64,000 nucleotides of DNA from Bacteroidales bacterium (GCA_910574205.1 CAJSYJ010000001.1:930001-994000); one strand, 5' to 3'. Positions 29,271 to 38,802 are shown, counted from the first letter of the stretch. The notes: generated by a model not told the origin, from the letters alone. Translations and numbers: made by a program.

Positions 29271-29948
29271 ATGCGCATCGATATTCTGACCGTCGTACCC
29301 GAACTGCTCTGCTCGCCGCTCAACGAGTCGATCCTCAAACGCGCGCAGCAGGCAGGCCATGCCGAGATACATATACATAATCTGCGCGACTACACCGACG
29401 ACCGCCGCCGCACGGTCGACGACTACCCCTTCGGCGGCGAAGCGGGCATGGTCATGAAGATCGAACCGGTGTGGCGCTGCATATCGCTGCTCAAATCGCA
29501 GCGCGACTACGACGAGATCATATACGTCTCGCCCGACGGCGTGCGTTACGACCAGCACGAGGCCAACCGTCTCTCGCTGCTGGGCAACATCATGATCCTC
29601 TGCGGCCACTACAAGGGCATCGACCACCGCATACGCGAACACCTCGTAACGCGCGAGATATCGATCGGCGACTACGTGCTTACCGGCGGCGAGCTGGCCG
29701 CCTGCGTCATAGCCGACTCGATAATACGTATCATCCCCGGCGCCATAGGCGACGAGGAGTCGGCGCTCACGGACTGCTTTCAGGACAATCTGCTGGCGCC
29801 ACCGGTCTACACGCGTCCGGCCGAGTTCAACGGCTGGCGCGTGCCCGACGTGCTGATGTCGGGCAACTTCGCCGAGATCGAACGGTGGCAGGAGCAGCAG
29901 GCTATGGAGCGCACGCGGACGCTGCGCCCCGACCTGCTCGAACGTTAA
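29271..29948 (+). CDS. trmD: tRNA (guanine37-N1)-methyltransferase
   Basis: This 225-aa SPOUT enzyme makes m1G37 in tRNAs reading CNN codons, preventing +1 frameshifts. Characteristic residues: [12 protein letters not shown] at the start, [31 protein letters not shown], and the trefoil-knot segment [16 protein letters not shown]. The C-terminal [21 protein letters not shown] is also standard. It is closely spaced in the rlmD-MBL-trmD set. Confidence 0.96.
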   Translation: MRIDILTVVPELLCSPLNESILKRAQQAGHAEIHIHNLRDYTDDRRRTVDDYPFGGEAGMVMKIEPVWRCISLLKSQRDYDEIIYVSPDGVRYDQHEANRLSLLGNIMILCGHYKGIDHRIREHLVTREISIGDYVLTGGELAACVIADSIIRIIPGAIGDEESALTDCFQDNLLAPPVYTRPAEFNGWRVPDVLMSGNFAEIERWQEQQAMERTRTLRPDLLER

Positions 29949-30008
29949 CCGCCACGAGTTCCGTCCTCACGCTCCGGCCGCCCTCGCGCGGGACAATACC
30001 GTCAACAG

Positions 30009-32432
30009 ATGAAAGAGTCGCGTTACTTCATACCCAAGATAATCGCCGGTTATCTGCTGCTCGCGGCGATGTGCGCCGCGATGATAGCATACATATACCA
30101 TAAGGTCGACTCCTCGACGGCTGTCGATCCGGTGCTGTCGGCCATAGAGAGCCGCAATGCGATGATCGACCGCACGCTCGTCAACCTATACCGCGCCGAG
30201 AGCCGCGCCCAGATGATTCTGGCCGGCGACGACAGCTATATAGCCCTTTACGACGAAGACGTCGAGGACTCGCTGGCCTGCATCGACTCTCTGAAAAATA
30301 CCGTCATCCTATCGGACGATCCGGTGCGCGCGGCACGGCTCGACACGGTATCCATGCTCGTCAAGGGCAAGCGGCGCGAGCTTCTGCGCCTCGCGCAGGG
30401 GCTGCGCGACGGCAGCGACGCGAGCCGAATCATCGAGCGCAACATAGCACGTCTGGGAGAGCGCGATGCCGCAGCGCAGGATTCGCTCGCAGCCTCGCAG
30501 TCCGATACGGCGCTGGTCAACATGCGCCGCCGCAAGTTTTTCCGTCGTGTCGCCGAGCTGTTCGAGATCGAGACGGATACGACCGAGCACGTCGCTCCCG
30601 CACCCGTGAGGCTGTCGGACACGATAGGCGGCCTGCTTGTCGACCTGCAATCGCAGGTCGAGAGACAACGCGAGGACTCCGAGCGTCGCATGACGCGCAT
30701 AAGGCGCGAAGTGACCTCAGCGAACAACCAGCTCGACCGACGCATACTCGACCTTATAGACGAAGTAAGGCACGACTGGGACGCCCACCACGCCCGTCGT
30801 CGCGCCGAGCGCGATGCCGCACGACGCGACGCCGTCTCGGCACTGGGCATGGTCGCGCTGTCGGCAATCGTGCTGGTATTCGTCTTTCTTGCCGTCATAC
30901 TGCGCGACTGGCGCCGCAGCCGGCGCGTCAGGGCGGAGCTCGAACGCGCCAACGACGAGAAGCAGCGCCTGCTCGACTATCGCGAGCATCTGATGCTGGC
31001 CGTGACGCACGACCTCAAAGCGCCCGCAGGATCGATCATGGGCTACGCCGATCTGCTGGAACGCCTCGACAACGATCATCGGCAGAGGCTCTACATAACC
31101 GGCATGAAGCAGTCGGCCGAGCATCTGCAAACGCTCATCGAGAGCCTTTTGGAGTTCTACCGTCTCGACGACGGCCGTGCGGAGAAGGAGTCGAAGCCAT
31201 TCAATGCCGCGCGGATGATGCGCGACGCGGCGCGCGACGCAGCAGCCAGCCGTCACAGACGGCCTGAGGTGGAGATCGGCACGCACATCGACGCCTCGGC
31301 CGATGCGACCGTCATAAGCGATGCTATGCGTATCCGCCGCATAGTCGACAATCTGCTGTCCAACGCCCTGAAATTTACCTCGCGCGGCACCGTGACGCTC
31401 GCATGCGGCATCCGCGGCGGCGAGTTGTGCATAAGCGTAACCGACACGGGATGCGGCATGAGCGCCGAGGAGTGCAGCCGAATATTCGACAGCTTCGTCC
31501 GGCTCGAATCGGCCGCCGGCGTGGAGGGCTTCGGCCTCGGGCTGTCGATCGTAGAGCGATCGGTACGTCTGCTGGCGGGAAGCATCGATGTCGAGAGCGG
31601 CAAGGGGCGCGGCAGCACGTTCCGCATAACCATACCGCTCGACACGCCCACCGCGACGCAGCCCGACATACGGCTCGACGGCATACGGCTGCTGGCTATC
31701 GACGACGACCGCCTGCAACTCGACCTCATACGCTCGATATGCCGCACTCTGGGCGTAGCCGCCGAGTGCATCCTCCACGGCAGCCACGCCGCACGGATCG
31801 TATCGGGCGGCGGCTTCGACGTGGTAATGACCGACTTGCAGATGCCCGGATGCGACGGGTTGGAGGTGCTGCGCAGCGTGAAACTCGCATCGCCCTCGCT
31901 GCCAGTCATAGCAGCCACGGCACGCAACGACAGCCCCGAAAACGCGCTGAGGGCGGCAGGCTTCGCCGCCGTCGTGCGCAAGCCCTATACTGTAACCGAC
32001 ATCAAGCGGGTCTTGAAGCAGACGCTGGGCAATGCCGGCACCGACTGCCGCGACACCGGCCCTACCGCGCCGGCGCAGCGCGACTTCTCGGCCATAACCG
32101 CATTCGCCGAGGACGACGCCGAGGCACAGCAGGATCTGCTCGCCGCATTCGTCGGCGGATTGCATGACGCCGCAGCAGCGATGCGCACGGCTGCCGACGC
32201 CGACGATGCCGAGACCATACGCCGCACGGCGCACCGCATACGCCCCAACGTCGAGCTGGTAGGCGACAGCACTCTGTCGCTGCGGCTGCACGCAATCGAG
32301 GACCCCGCCTCGGGCGAGGATGTCATTGCGGCGGCAGGCCCCGCAGCCGACGCTCTGGACAGACTCGCCGACAAGGCGCGCATATACGCCGCGGCACTAC
32401 GCGGCGAGAAAACCGTTTCCCGAACCCGATAG
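30009..32432 (+). CDS. Hybrid sensor histidine kinase with REC and HPt
   Basis: This 807-aa protein has a transmembrane helix (about 10-31), a ~240-residue, largely helical/coiled periplasmic sensor, a second transmembrane helix (about 277-298), HisKA with His334 in AVTHDLKAP, HATPase_c (N-box LLSNALKF, G1 DTGCGMS, G2 GFGLGLSIV), a receiver domain (phospho-acceptor Asp609 in MTDLQMPG) and a C-terminal HPt domain (His742 in RTAHRIRPN). This is a complete phosphorelay chain in one chain, able to pass phosphate to another receiver. The adjacent NtrC-type regulator (12 bp downstream) is the obvious partner. The input signal is unknown. Confidence 0.93.
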   Translation: MKESRYFIPKIIAGYLLLAAMCAAMIAYIYHKVDSSTAVDPVLSAIESRNAMIDRTLVNLYRAESRAQMILAGDDSYIALYDEDVEDSLACIDSLKNTVILSDDPVRAARLDTVSMLVKGKRRELLRLAQGLRDGSDASRIIERNIARLGERDAAAQDSLAASQSDTALVNMRRRKFFRRVAELFEIETDTTEHVAPAPVRLSDTIGGLLVDLQSQVERQREDSERRMTRIRREVTSANNQLDRRILDLIDEVRHDWDAHHARRRAERDAARRDAVSALGMVALSAIVLVFVFLAVILRDWRRSRRVRAELERANDEKQRLLDYREHLMLAVTHDLKAPAGSIMGYADLLERLDNDHRQRLYITGMKQSAEHLQTLIESLLEFYRLDDGRAEKESKPFNAARMMRDAARDAAASRHRRPEVEIGTHIDASADATVISDAMRIRRIVDNLLSNALKFTSRGTVTLACGIRGGELCISVTDTGCGMSAEECSRIFDSFVRLESAAGVEGFGLGLSIVERSVRLLAGSIDVESGKGRGSTFRITIPLDTPTATQPDIRLDGIRLLAIDDDRLQLDLIRSICRTLGVAAECILHGSHAARIVSGGGFDVVMTDLQMPGCDGLEVLRSVKLASPSLPVIAATARNDSPENALRAAGFAAVVRKPYTVTDIKRVLKQTLGNAGTDCRDTGPTAPAQRDFSAITAFAEDDAEAQQDLLAAFVGGLHDAAAAMRTAADADDAETIRRTAHRIRPNVELVGDSTLSLRLHAIEDPASGEDVIAAAGPAADALDRLADKARIYAAALRGEKTVSRTR

Positions 32433-32444
32433 CAGACAACGCCT

Positions 32445-33818
32445 ATGGACAAGATACTGATAGTCGACGACGACATAACGCTGACGATGATGCTGAAAAC
32501 GCTGCTCGCGAAGCGCGGTTTCGAGCCGCTCACGGCCTCGGACGCCGCACGCGCCGTGGAGACGCTTTCGCGGCACGAAGACATATCGCTGGTTCTGACC
32601 GACATGCGTCTGCCCGACAAGGACGGCACCTATCTGTTGGAGTGGCTCGGCCGTCAGCACCGGCCGCTGCCGGTCATAGTCATGACCGGATATGCCGACA
32701 TAGACAACGCCGTACTTAGCATGAAGCTGGGCGCCGCCGACTACATTACCAAACCTATCCGCCCCGACATGCTGCTCGAAAAGATAGGCGAGGCTACGGC
32801 CGCACGCCGCAACCGCGCGGAGGATGCGCCCAAGGCCGACGACAGCCGTCCGGCCGAGACATCTTCGCCCGCCCGAGCGGCGCAGCCGAGCTATATCGAA
32901 GGCCGCAGCGAAGCCTCTGCGCGGCTCTACGAGTATATATCGCTCGTGGCGCCTACCGACATGTCGGTTCTCGTGCGCGGCGCCAGCGGCACCGGCAAGG
33001 AGCATGTGGCGCATCTGCTTCACGAGCGCAGCGCACGCTGCGGCAAACCATTCGTCGCCGTAGACTGCGGCACCGTATCGCGCGAGCTCGCGGCATCGGA
33101 GTTCTTCGGCCATGTCAAGGGCGCCTTCACGGGCGCTGTCGCCGACAAGAAGGGCGCTTTCGAGTCGGCCGCAGGCGGCACGCTCTTCCTCGACGAGGTG
33201 GGCAATCTCGCCTACGACACCCAGATACAGCTCCTTCGCGCCCTGCAACAGAAGACCGTGCGTCCTGTCGGCAGCAACCGCGAGGCGGTGGTCGACGTGC
33301 GTATCGTCGCGGCCACCAACGAGGACTTGGAGGTCGCCATAGACGAAGGACGTTTCCGCAGCGACCTCTACTACCGCCTCTCGGAGTTCACGCTGCAACT
33401 GCCCACGCTCAGCAGCCGGCGCGAAGACATCATGCTATACGCCGACTTCTTTCTTGACGAAGCCAACCGCCGGCTGTCGCGCCGCATAGCAGGATTCGAC
33501 GAGCATGTGCGGCGTATCTTCGAGCAGTACGAGTGGACGGGCAATCTGCGCGAGTTGAAGAATACCGTCACGCGGGCGGCTCTGCTGACCACCGGCCAAT
33601 ACATTACCGCGGAGTCGCTGCCACAGCATATCGTCGACCCGGCCGCCGCCGAGAGGCCCGCTGCCGACACACTGTCGCTGCACGATCCCGAACGCGAGAG
33701 GCAGAGCATCGAACGCGCCTTGCGCCTGGCCTCGGGCAACAAGTCGCAGGCGGCGCGGCTGCTGGGCATCGACCGCAAGACGCTCTACAACAAACTCGCG
33801 TCGCTGGGCATCGAGTGA
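32445..33818 (+). CDS. Sigma-54-dependent response regulator (NtrC family)
   Basis: This 457-aa protein has a receiver domain (1-120, Asp53 in LTDMRLPDKDG, Lys in YITKPI), an AAA+ sigma-54 interaction domain (about 150-390) with Walker A GASGTGKE (about 178), the GAFTGA loop (about 226) and Walker B LFLDEVGNL, and a Fis-type helix-turn-helix at the C-terminus (SQAARLLGIDRKTLYNKL). It should activate RpoN-dependent promoters when phosphorylated, presumably by the upstream hybrid kinase. Targets are unknown; a 22-bp-spaced direct repeat lies just downstream. Confidence 0.95.
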   Translation: MDKILIVDDDITLTMMLKTLLAKRGFEPLTASDAARAVETLSRHEDISLVLTDMRLPDKDGTYLLEWLGRQHRPLPVIVMTGYADIDNAVLSMKLGAADYITKPIRPDMLLEKIGEATAARRNRAEDAPKADDSRPAETSSPARAAQPSYIEGRSEASARLYEYISLVAPTDMSVLVRGASGTGKEHVAHLLHERSARCGKPFVAVDCGTVSRELAASEFFGHVKGAFTGAVADKKGAFESAAGGTLFLDEVGNLAYDTQIQLLRALQQKTVRPVGSNREAVVDVRIVAATNEDLEVAIDEGRFRSDLYYRLSEFTLQLPTLSSRREDIMLYADFFLDEANRRLSRRIAGFDEHVRRIFEQYEWTGNLRELKNTVTRAALLTTGQYITAESLPQHIVDPAAAERPAADTLSLHDPERERQSIERALRLASGNKSQAARLLGIDRKTLYNKLASLGIE

Positions 33819-33824
33819 GGATAA

Positions 33825-33857
33825 ATTCCACACCCTTTGTGGCGGCATTCCACACCC
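33825..33857 (+). promoter_or_regulatory. 22-bp-spaced direct repeat, candidate activator site
   Basis: The 11-mer ATTCCACACCC occurs at 33825-33835 and again at 33847-33857, exactly two helical turns apart, about 165-195 bp upstream of the small secreted-protein gene. The position and phasing fit an upstream activating site for the NtrC-type regulator encoded next to it. I could not find a good -24/-12 sigma-54 promoter, so this is tentative. Confidence 0.4.
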
Positions 33858-34018
33858 GGATCACGAACGGCACGATACACCAAAATATATTACGCTGATT
33901 ATAAGCCATATATAACTACACCACCCGACGGCATCATCATTGACATAATCTCTATCGAAACCGGCACGGCAAACGATACGTGACACGGAAAGATGTTAAA
34001 CCTAAACAAGAGAAGATT

Positions 34019-34345
34019 ATGAAAAAGATGTTTTTTGCAGCGGCATTTCTTACGGCAGCAACCGTCGGCACTACATTCGCACAGGACGCAACGTCAGCAG
34101 ACAATAACACGGCAGCCGTCGAGCAGGTCGTAGTCGAGTTCGTCGACGTAGATATCGACACCCTCCCGGCAGCCGTCATGGAGGCCGTGGCGACGATCGA
34201 CCGCGAGGCCCGCATCGCCAAGGCACAAGCCAAGGAGCAGGATGGCGCCAAGATCTACAAGCTGACACTTGCCGCCGCCGACGGCACGACGCAGGAGCTC
34301 TGCCTCGACGAAAACGGCAACCGCATAGAGCCCGAGAAGGCCTGA
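34019..34345 (+). CDS. Small secreted protein, PepSY-like
   Basis: This 108-aa protein begins with a clear signal peptide (MKKMFFAAAFLTAATVGTTFA) and a mature part of ~85 residues. The C-terminal pattern AKIYKLTLAAADGTTQELCLDENGNRI resembles one half of a PepSY-like/DUF2874 repeat (IYxLxL-DG-L-x-DENGN). An in-frame ATG at 33980 is ignored because the signal peptide starts at 34019. It directly follows the two-component genes and may be a target or an accessory sensor (inference). Confidence 0.65.
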   Translation: MKKMFFAAAFLTAATVGTTFAQDATSADNNTAAVEQVVVEFVDVDIDTLPAAVMEAVATIDREARIAKAQAKEQDGAKIYKLTLAAADGTTQELCLDENGNRIEPEKA

Positions 34346-34436
34346 TCGACCGATCCGACAAAGCACACTGAATTTCCATCCGATCCGTCTGCCGCCCGCG
34401 GCAGGCGGATTCTTCGTCAGGCCGTGCGACGGTCTA

Positions 34437-34468
34437 TTTGCATATATGGCGCAAAGAACGTATATTTG
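34437..34468 (+). promoter_or_regulatory. lpxB promoter
   Basis: TTTG (34437-34440), 20 bp, TATATTTG (34461-34468) match the Bacteroidetes consensus well. Transcription would start near 34475, about 80 nt before the lpxB ATG, and excludes the in-frame ATG at 34446. Confidence 0.75.
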
Positions 34469-34556
34469 TCATACGTATCGAAGCCGCCCCGGCAGTCTCC
34501 CGCGCGAGCCGGCCGGAGAGCTTCGGCGCTATATGACTTATGCAAAACGACATCCG

Positions 34557-35693
34557 ATGAAATACTATATCATAGCCGGCGAGCCGTCGGGCGATCTGCA
34601 CGGCGCCAACCTCATACGCGGTCTGCTCGCGGCCGACCCCGCGGCCGAGCTGCGCTTCTGGGGCGGCGACATGATGGCCGAGGCCGGAGGAGAGCGGAAC
34701 CTTGCAAAGCACTACCGCGAGACGTCGTTCTTCGGCTTCGTGCAGGTGGTGCGGCATCTGCCGACCATACTGCGGCAGATCGGCCAGTGCCGCCGCGACA
34801 TAGATGCGTTCGCACCCGACGCGGTAATACTTATCGACTACCCGGGCTTCAACATGAAGATAGCGCGCTTCGCACACCGGCGCGGCTACAAGGTGTTCTA
34901 CTACATAGCCCCCAAAGTCTGGGCATGGAAGGAGCGGCGCGTCAAGGAGTTGAAACGGTATGTCGACCGGCTGTTCATCATATTCCCCTTCGAACGCGAC
35001 TACTTCCGCGCGAAGGGCATCGAGCCTCTGTTCGAGGGCAATCCTCTTGTCGACGCTATCGAGAGCCGTCGTGCCGCATGGCCCTCGCGCGAGGAGTTCG
35101 CACGCCGCAACGCTCTGGGCGACAAGCCGCTGATAGCGCTGCTGGCCGGCTCGCGCCGCAGCGAGATACGCGACAACCTCGCCGATATGGCACGTCTTGC
35201 GGCCGAGTTCCCCGACTACCGCTTCGTGGTTGCCGGCGTCGACTGGATCGACCGCGCCGCATATGAAAAATATCTCAGCGGCACAGGCATAGGCTTCGTC
35301 TGCGGACAGACCTACGAGCTGCTCTCGGTAAGCGAGGCGGCACTCGTGACCTCGGGCACGGCAACGCTCGAAACGGCACTTATCGGCACCCCCGAGATAG
35401 TGCTCTACCACATACCGTGGCTCTACGAGAAGCTGCGGCCTATATTCCTGAAAATACCGTACATATCTCTGGTAAATATCAATCTCGGCCGCGAGGCCGT
35501 CCGCGAAATCGTAGCCTCGCGCTTCGATCTCGACGCCGCACGCCGCGAGCTGCAATCCATTCTCACGGGCGGCAGCGACCGTGAGCGCATGCTCGGCGAC
35601 TTCGCCCGGCTGCGCGAAATAATCGGCCCGGCAGGTGCGAGCGAACGGTTCGCCCGACGCATGGTCGGCATACTTAGAAACGACTCGAAATGA
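34557..35693 (+). CDS. lpxB: Lipid-A-disaccharide synthase
   Basis: This 378-aa glycosyltransferase (GT19) joins UDP-diacylglucosamine and lipid X in lipid A synthesis at the inner membrane. Diagnostic text: KYYIIAGEPSGDLHGANLIRGL at the N-terminus, FFGFVQVVRHLP, LIDYPGFNMKIARFA, YYIAPKVWAWKERRVKELK and LLAGSRRSEIRDNL. The C-terminal part (VTSGTATLETALIGTPEIVLYH) is complete. The ATG at 34557 gives the family start; 34533 is an alternative. The stop overlaps the next ATG (ATGA at 35690-35693). Confidence 0.95.
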   Translation: MKYYIIAGEPSGDLHGANLIRGLLAADPAAELRFWGGDMMAEAGGERNLAKHYRETSFFGFVQVVRHLPTILRQIGQCRRDIDAFAPDAVILIDYPGFNMKIARFAHRRGYKVFYYIAPKVWAWKERRVKELKRYVDRLFIIFPFERDYFRAKGIEPLFEGNPLVDAIESRRAAWPSREEFARRNALGDKPLIALLAGSRRSEIRDNLADMARLAAEFPDYRFVVAGVDWIDRAAYEKYLSGTGIGFVCGQTYELLSVSEAALVTSGTATLETALIGTPEIVLYHIPWLYEKLRPIFLKIPYISLVNINLGREAVREIVASRFDLDAARRELQSILTGGSDRERMLGDFARLREIIGPAGASERFARRMVGILRNDSK

Positions 35694-36265
35694 AGATAAT
35701 AACCGTCATCAACAACTTCTGCGACGCGGGCGACGCACCGCGATGGTACTGCAAGGCCGACACGTCGCTGTTGCGCAACAACGACGCATTCTACATCCCC
35801 GACAGCATGGGACGCATTGCGGCCGAACCGCAGATCGTCATCCGCATATCGCGCCTTGCCAAGTGCATCGGCGAGCGGTTCGCCCCGCGCTGCTACGACG
35901 AAGTGGCACTCGGCGTCAACTTCACGGCCGTCGATATGCTCGACCGTCTGCGCGCCGACTCGCTGCCGTGGGAGCATGCCGTAGGCTTCGACCACTCGGC
36001 CGCACTCTCCAACAGCGCTCTCGGCAGGGAGAGGCTCCGCGACGGGATGCGCTTTACGATCGACGGCGAGGAGCGTCTTACCACCGGCACCGATGCCATG
36101 CGCTTTACCGTCGACCGCATCGTAAGCTGCCTGTCGCATGCCATGACGCTGCGCATCGGCGATCTGATCTATCTCGGCTCGCCCGAGCGGTTCGACGTCG
36201 CGGCCGGATGCAACTACCGCGTCGCGCTCGGCGCGGACACCCTGCTCGATTTCGATATCAAATAA
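35690..36265 (+). CDS. FAH-family-like protein
   Basis: This 191-aa protein is tightly coupled to lpxB (4-bp overlap). Its sequence (PRCYDEVALGVNFTAVDMLDRL, PWEHAVGFDHSAALSN, and ADTLLDFDIK) resembles short fumarylacetoacetate hydrolase-fold proteins of Bacteroidetes, but key metal-binding Glu/Asp residues are hard to assign by eye and it is shorter than the ~200-220 aa usual for catalytic domains. It may be a degenerate, non-catalytic member. Its pairing with lpxB may be only an operon convenience. Confidence 0.5.
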   Translation: MKIITVINNFCDAGDAPRWYCKADTSLLRNNDAFYIPDSMGRIAAEPQIVIRISRLAKCIGERFAPRCYDEVALGVNFTAVDMLDRLRADSLPWEHAVGFDHSAALSNSALGRERLRDGMRFTIDGEERLTTGTDAMRFTVDRIVSCLSHAMTLRIGDLIYLGSPERFDVAAGCNYRVALGADTLLDFDIK

Positions 36266-36274
36266 CCCGCTATT

Positions 36275-36625
36275 ATGGAATTTAACCCCAACGACTTTCC
36301 GCAGTGCCCGTGGACCGACTCGCTCTCGGGCTGCGCCGTTACCGTCTGCGATGCCGGCTGCATCGTCATCTATCAAAACACCCGCTCGATCGAGGTCAAC
36401 GGCGACGTGCGCGGCAAATCGCTCATACCCTGCCACAGCGAACGCTCGCGCCGCATCATAGCACAACTCCTCGACGAGGGCACGCCCAACGCCTACACTA
36501 TCGACAAGCGCGGCCAGCGCAAACTGATCTACCAAACCCCGTGGCGCCGCGACGGCGGGATATGCGGCCTGGTCGAGTTCTCGCTCGAAATACCCGCCGA
36601 CATGCCGCACTACGTAAGAGCGTAG
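36275..36625 (+). CDS. Small PAS-like domain protein
   Basis: This 116-aa cytoplasmic protein starts 9 bp after the preceding gene. The pattern CAVTVCDAGCIVIYQNTRSIE ... GKSLIPCHSERSRRIIAQLL ... TIDKRGQRKLIYQTPW ... CGLVEFSLEIP follows the strand order of a PAS domain (the PCH-x-S-x-x-x-I segment is typical of small stand-alone PAS proteins). No output domain is present. Cofactor and partner are unknown. Confidence 0.55.
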   Translation: MEFNPNDFPQCPWTDSLSGCAVTVCDAGCIVIYQNTRSIEVNGDVRGKSLIPCHSERSRRIIAQLLDEGTPNAYTIDKRGQRKLIYQTPWRRDGGICGLVEFSLEIPADMPHYVRA

Positions 36626-36840
36626 CCAGTGCCCCACGACGAATGAACACGTGGCGGATGATCCCGCACACGTACATGATCCGGCAGACTACGATACCGC
36701 AGGCCGCCGATGCAATCGCTCGCGCCGGCCGAAAATATCGCTCGGCTCCATACGATATTATTCGCAAGAGTCATCCGTAGTAATATCGATACTGTCCGGC
36801 CGAAGCGATTTATCGGCAAGTTAAGGCTGCATGCAATGCA

Positions 36841-36875
36841 AAACAAAACACCCGACGAAATATTCGCCGGGTGTT
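36841..36875 (-). terminator. Rho-independent terminator after tRNA
   Basis: On the minus strand ACACCCGGCGAA and TTCGTCGGGTGT form a 12-bp stem around TAT, followed by TTTGTTTT. It ends the tRNA transcript. Confidence 0.85.
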
Positions 36876-36878
36876 TGT

Positions 36879-36953
36879 GGATCCTGTAGGGCTTGAACCT
36901 ACGACCCCCTGATTATGAGTCAGGTGCTACTAACCAACTGAGCTAAGGATCCG
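36879..36953 (-). tRNA. tRNA with CAT anticodon (elongator Met or Ile2)
   Basis: A complete cloverleaf on the minus strand: acceptor GGATCCT/AGGATCC, D-arm with GCTCAGTTGG, anticodon loop CTCATAA and T-arm GTAGGTTCAAGCCCTAC. The G1-C72 pair excludes an initiator tRNA. CCA is not encoded. Whether the C34 is modified to lysidine (Ile2) cannot be told by eye. Confidence 0.92.
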
Positions 36954-37245
36954 ACGTTTTCACGCTTTTGTGGCACAAAGATAGGTATTTTGTCCGGAAA
37001 TTCAAATTATTTCGCAAAAAAAATATTCGACTGCACCCCGTTCCGACTGCATCCGGCGCAGACGACGATTGCGGCTTCGGATGCAGTCCACACTTGTTCG
37101 GGCACGGCAGCGGCACGGCGCCGGGGAATATGGAATGCACGTTCCTGCCGGCCGCACGCAGGCGCGATACATCTGCGGCTCGACGACAAAAATGCGATTC
37201 AATTAAAATATCAGGCCATATGGTTGCGGCAAAGATATTTTTTGC

Positions 37246-37253
37246 TATCTTTG
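37246..37253 (+). promoter_or_regulatory. rpmE2 -7 element
   Basis: TATCTTTG, 37 bp before the rpmE2 ATG. A TTGC 20 bp upstream could serve as the -33 element. Confidence 0.65.
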
Positions 37254-37290
37254 CCGCGAATTAAGTACTTAATTAAACAAAAAGACGAAA

Positions 37291-37557
37291 ATGAAAAAGG
37301 GTATTCATCCGGAAAATTATCGTTTAGTGGCGTTCAAGGACATGTCGAACGACCACGTGTTTTTGTGCAGGTCCGCCGTTTCGACAAAAGAGACCATCGA
37401 AGTGAACGGCGAAACCTATCCCGTATACAAGATGGAAATCTCTAACACGTCTCACCCGTTCTATACAGGTAAGATGAAGTTGGTGGACACCGCCGGACGT
37501 GTGGATAAGTTTATGAGCCGTTACGCAAAACGTTACGATAAGAAGAACGCCAAGTAG
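37291..37557 (+). CDS. rpmE2: Ribosomal protein bL31, type B
   Basis: This 88-aa protein is the zinc-independent (type B) L31: MKKGIHPENYRLVAFKDMS, then VNGETYPVYKMEISNTSHPFYTG and a C-terminal GRVDKFMSRYAKRY. The CxxC zinc cysteines of type A are absent, as expected. It is monocistronic, between its own promoter and a strong terminator. Confidence 0.96.
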   Translation: MKKGIHPENYRLVAFKDMSNDHVFLCRSAVSTKETIEVNGETYPVYKMEISNTSHPFYTGKMKLVDTAGRVDKFMSRYAKRYDKKNAK

Positions 37558-37607
37558 ACCGGCGCTCGCCGAAGGCGCCTTCCCGATGCGGAGCGCCGAT
37601 CGAAATT

Positions 37608-37645
37608 ACATCCCGACAATCAACAGATTGCCGGGATGTCTTTTT
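37608..37645 (+). terminator. rpmE2 terminator
   Basis: ACATCCCGACAAT pairs with ATTGCCGGGATGT (one mismatch) and is followed by CTTTTT. Confidence 0.88.
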
Positions 37646-37686
37646 GTATGTCATGCTCGGCATACCATGCCTGCGGGCGAAGATAA

Positions 37687-38802
37687 TCGTACCCGGTCGG
37701 TCATATATCACTCGACTTTCATCCAGACGATGCTCCGAAGATGACGGACGAACTTATGACCGAGGTGGCGCAGGAATACATGAGGCAGATGGGGCTGACC
37801 AATACCCCATACATAGTGGTACGACATTATGACAAGGCGCATCCGCATTGCCATATCGTTTTCAGCCGGGTTGACTATGACGGCAAGATACTGACTCAGA
37901 CCACCAACTTCAAGAAGAATGAGCGCGTCTGCAAGGCTCTCAATCTGAAACACCGTCTCACGCAGGGCAAGAGCAAACTTAATACAGATGTTTCAAAACT
38001 GCGGGGAAAAGATAAAATCCGTTACCCACTTGTCCACAATATAGCCGGAGTGTACATCCGTCCGGAGATTCAGGACTGGAACTCGTTTCTCATTGCTCTT
38101 AAGCAGCAGGGTATAACAGTCAAGGAAAAGACCGGACAATCAGGGAAAACGAATCTGTATTACTGCACAGGCAGACATGAATTCTAGTACAGGAAACTCG
38201 ATCCCTTTTTCAGCCGCGAGAATCTTGAATTGAAATTCAAGGCTCGTCGAGAGAAACAACAAGCGGCAAAGACTTACCCCGTAACCGCACCACAGTCTAA
38301 ATCACAACGGCAGTCACAGCCTAAATCAAAGCAGCCGGAGCCTATTGTTATCCCGCCATTGCCGGATATAGTATGCGGTGTAAAGATTGACCGACTTAAG
38401 CAACAAGCCTATCAGGAAGGCAAGTTCATCAGCATCGGAATCTGTGCCCCCGGAGGCGTTGTACCAATCAATCATTGGATTTGGTACGATTTCGACAAAC
38501 GAGAACCCGTAATGAGTCGTACATATCCCTCTGACCACAAGATTCCGGAAGCCTTCCTGCGACAACTGGCAGCAAAGCAATCCTCAGCATCGTCATCGCC
38601 GAGTGCCGGAATCCGCCTATCATCGCCTTCTCTCGGTGGAAACATTCCTGAAGAACAAGGTTTCGCTCACGACAGAGGAATGCCGGACGACTTCAAGCAC
38701 TTCCTTGAATTGCACCCCGGTATGAGCATCGAAGAAGCCCTGCATCGTTTCCGTGACGAGCAGAAAGTCAAGCAACGCCGCAAAGGTCTGCGTTTACATT
38801 AA
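37687..38802 (+). pseudogene. MobB-type relaxase remnant with internal amber stop
   Basis: An open frame from 37687 encodes relaxase text without its own start: VGHISLDFHPDDAPKMTDELM, then RHYDKAHPHCHIVFSRVDYDG, which contains the HxxxxHPHxHIV histidine motif of the MOB relaxase family. The N-terminal part with the catalytic Tyr is missing (a TAA at 37684 and the rpmE2 terminator lie directly upstream). A TAG at 38185-38187 interrupts the frame, which continues to 38802 with YRKLDPFFSRENLELKFK and a basic C-terminus. Base composition is lower in GC than flanking genes. No MobA, replication or integrase gene is seen. This is a decayed piece of a mobilizable element. Confidence 0.8.

Noticed and set aside
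33940..34018. Sigma-54 promoter for the small secreted protein
   Set aside because: Two GGCACG boxes are present, but the base pair 12 bp further is not GC, so the -24/-12 spacing fails.
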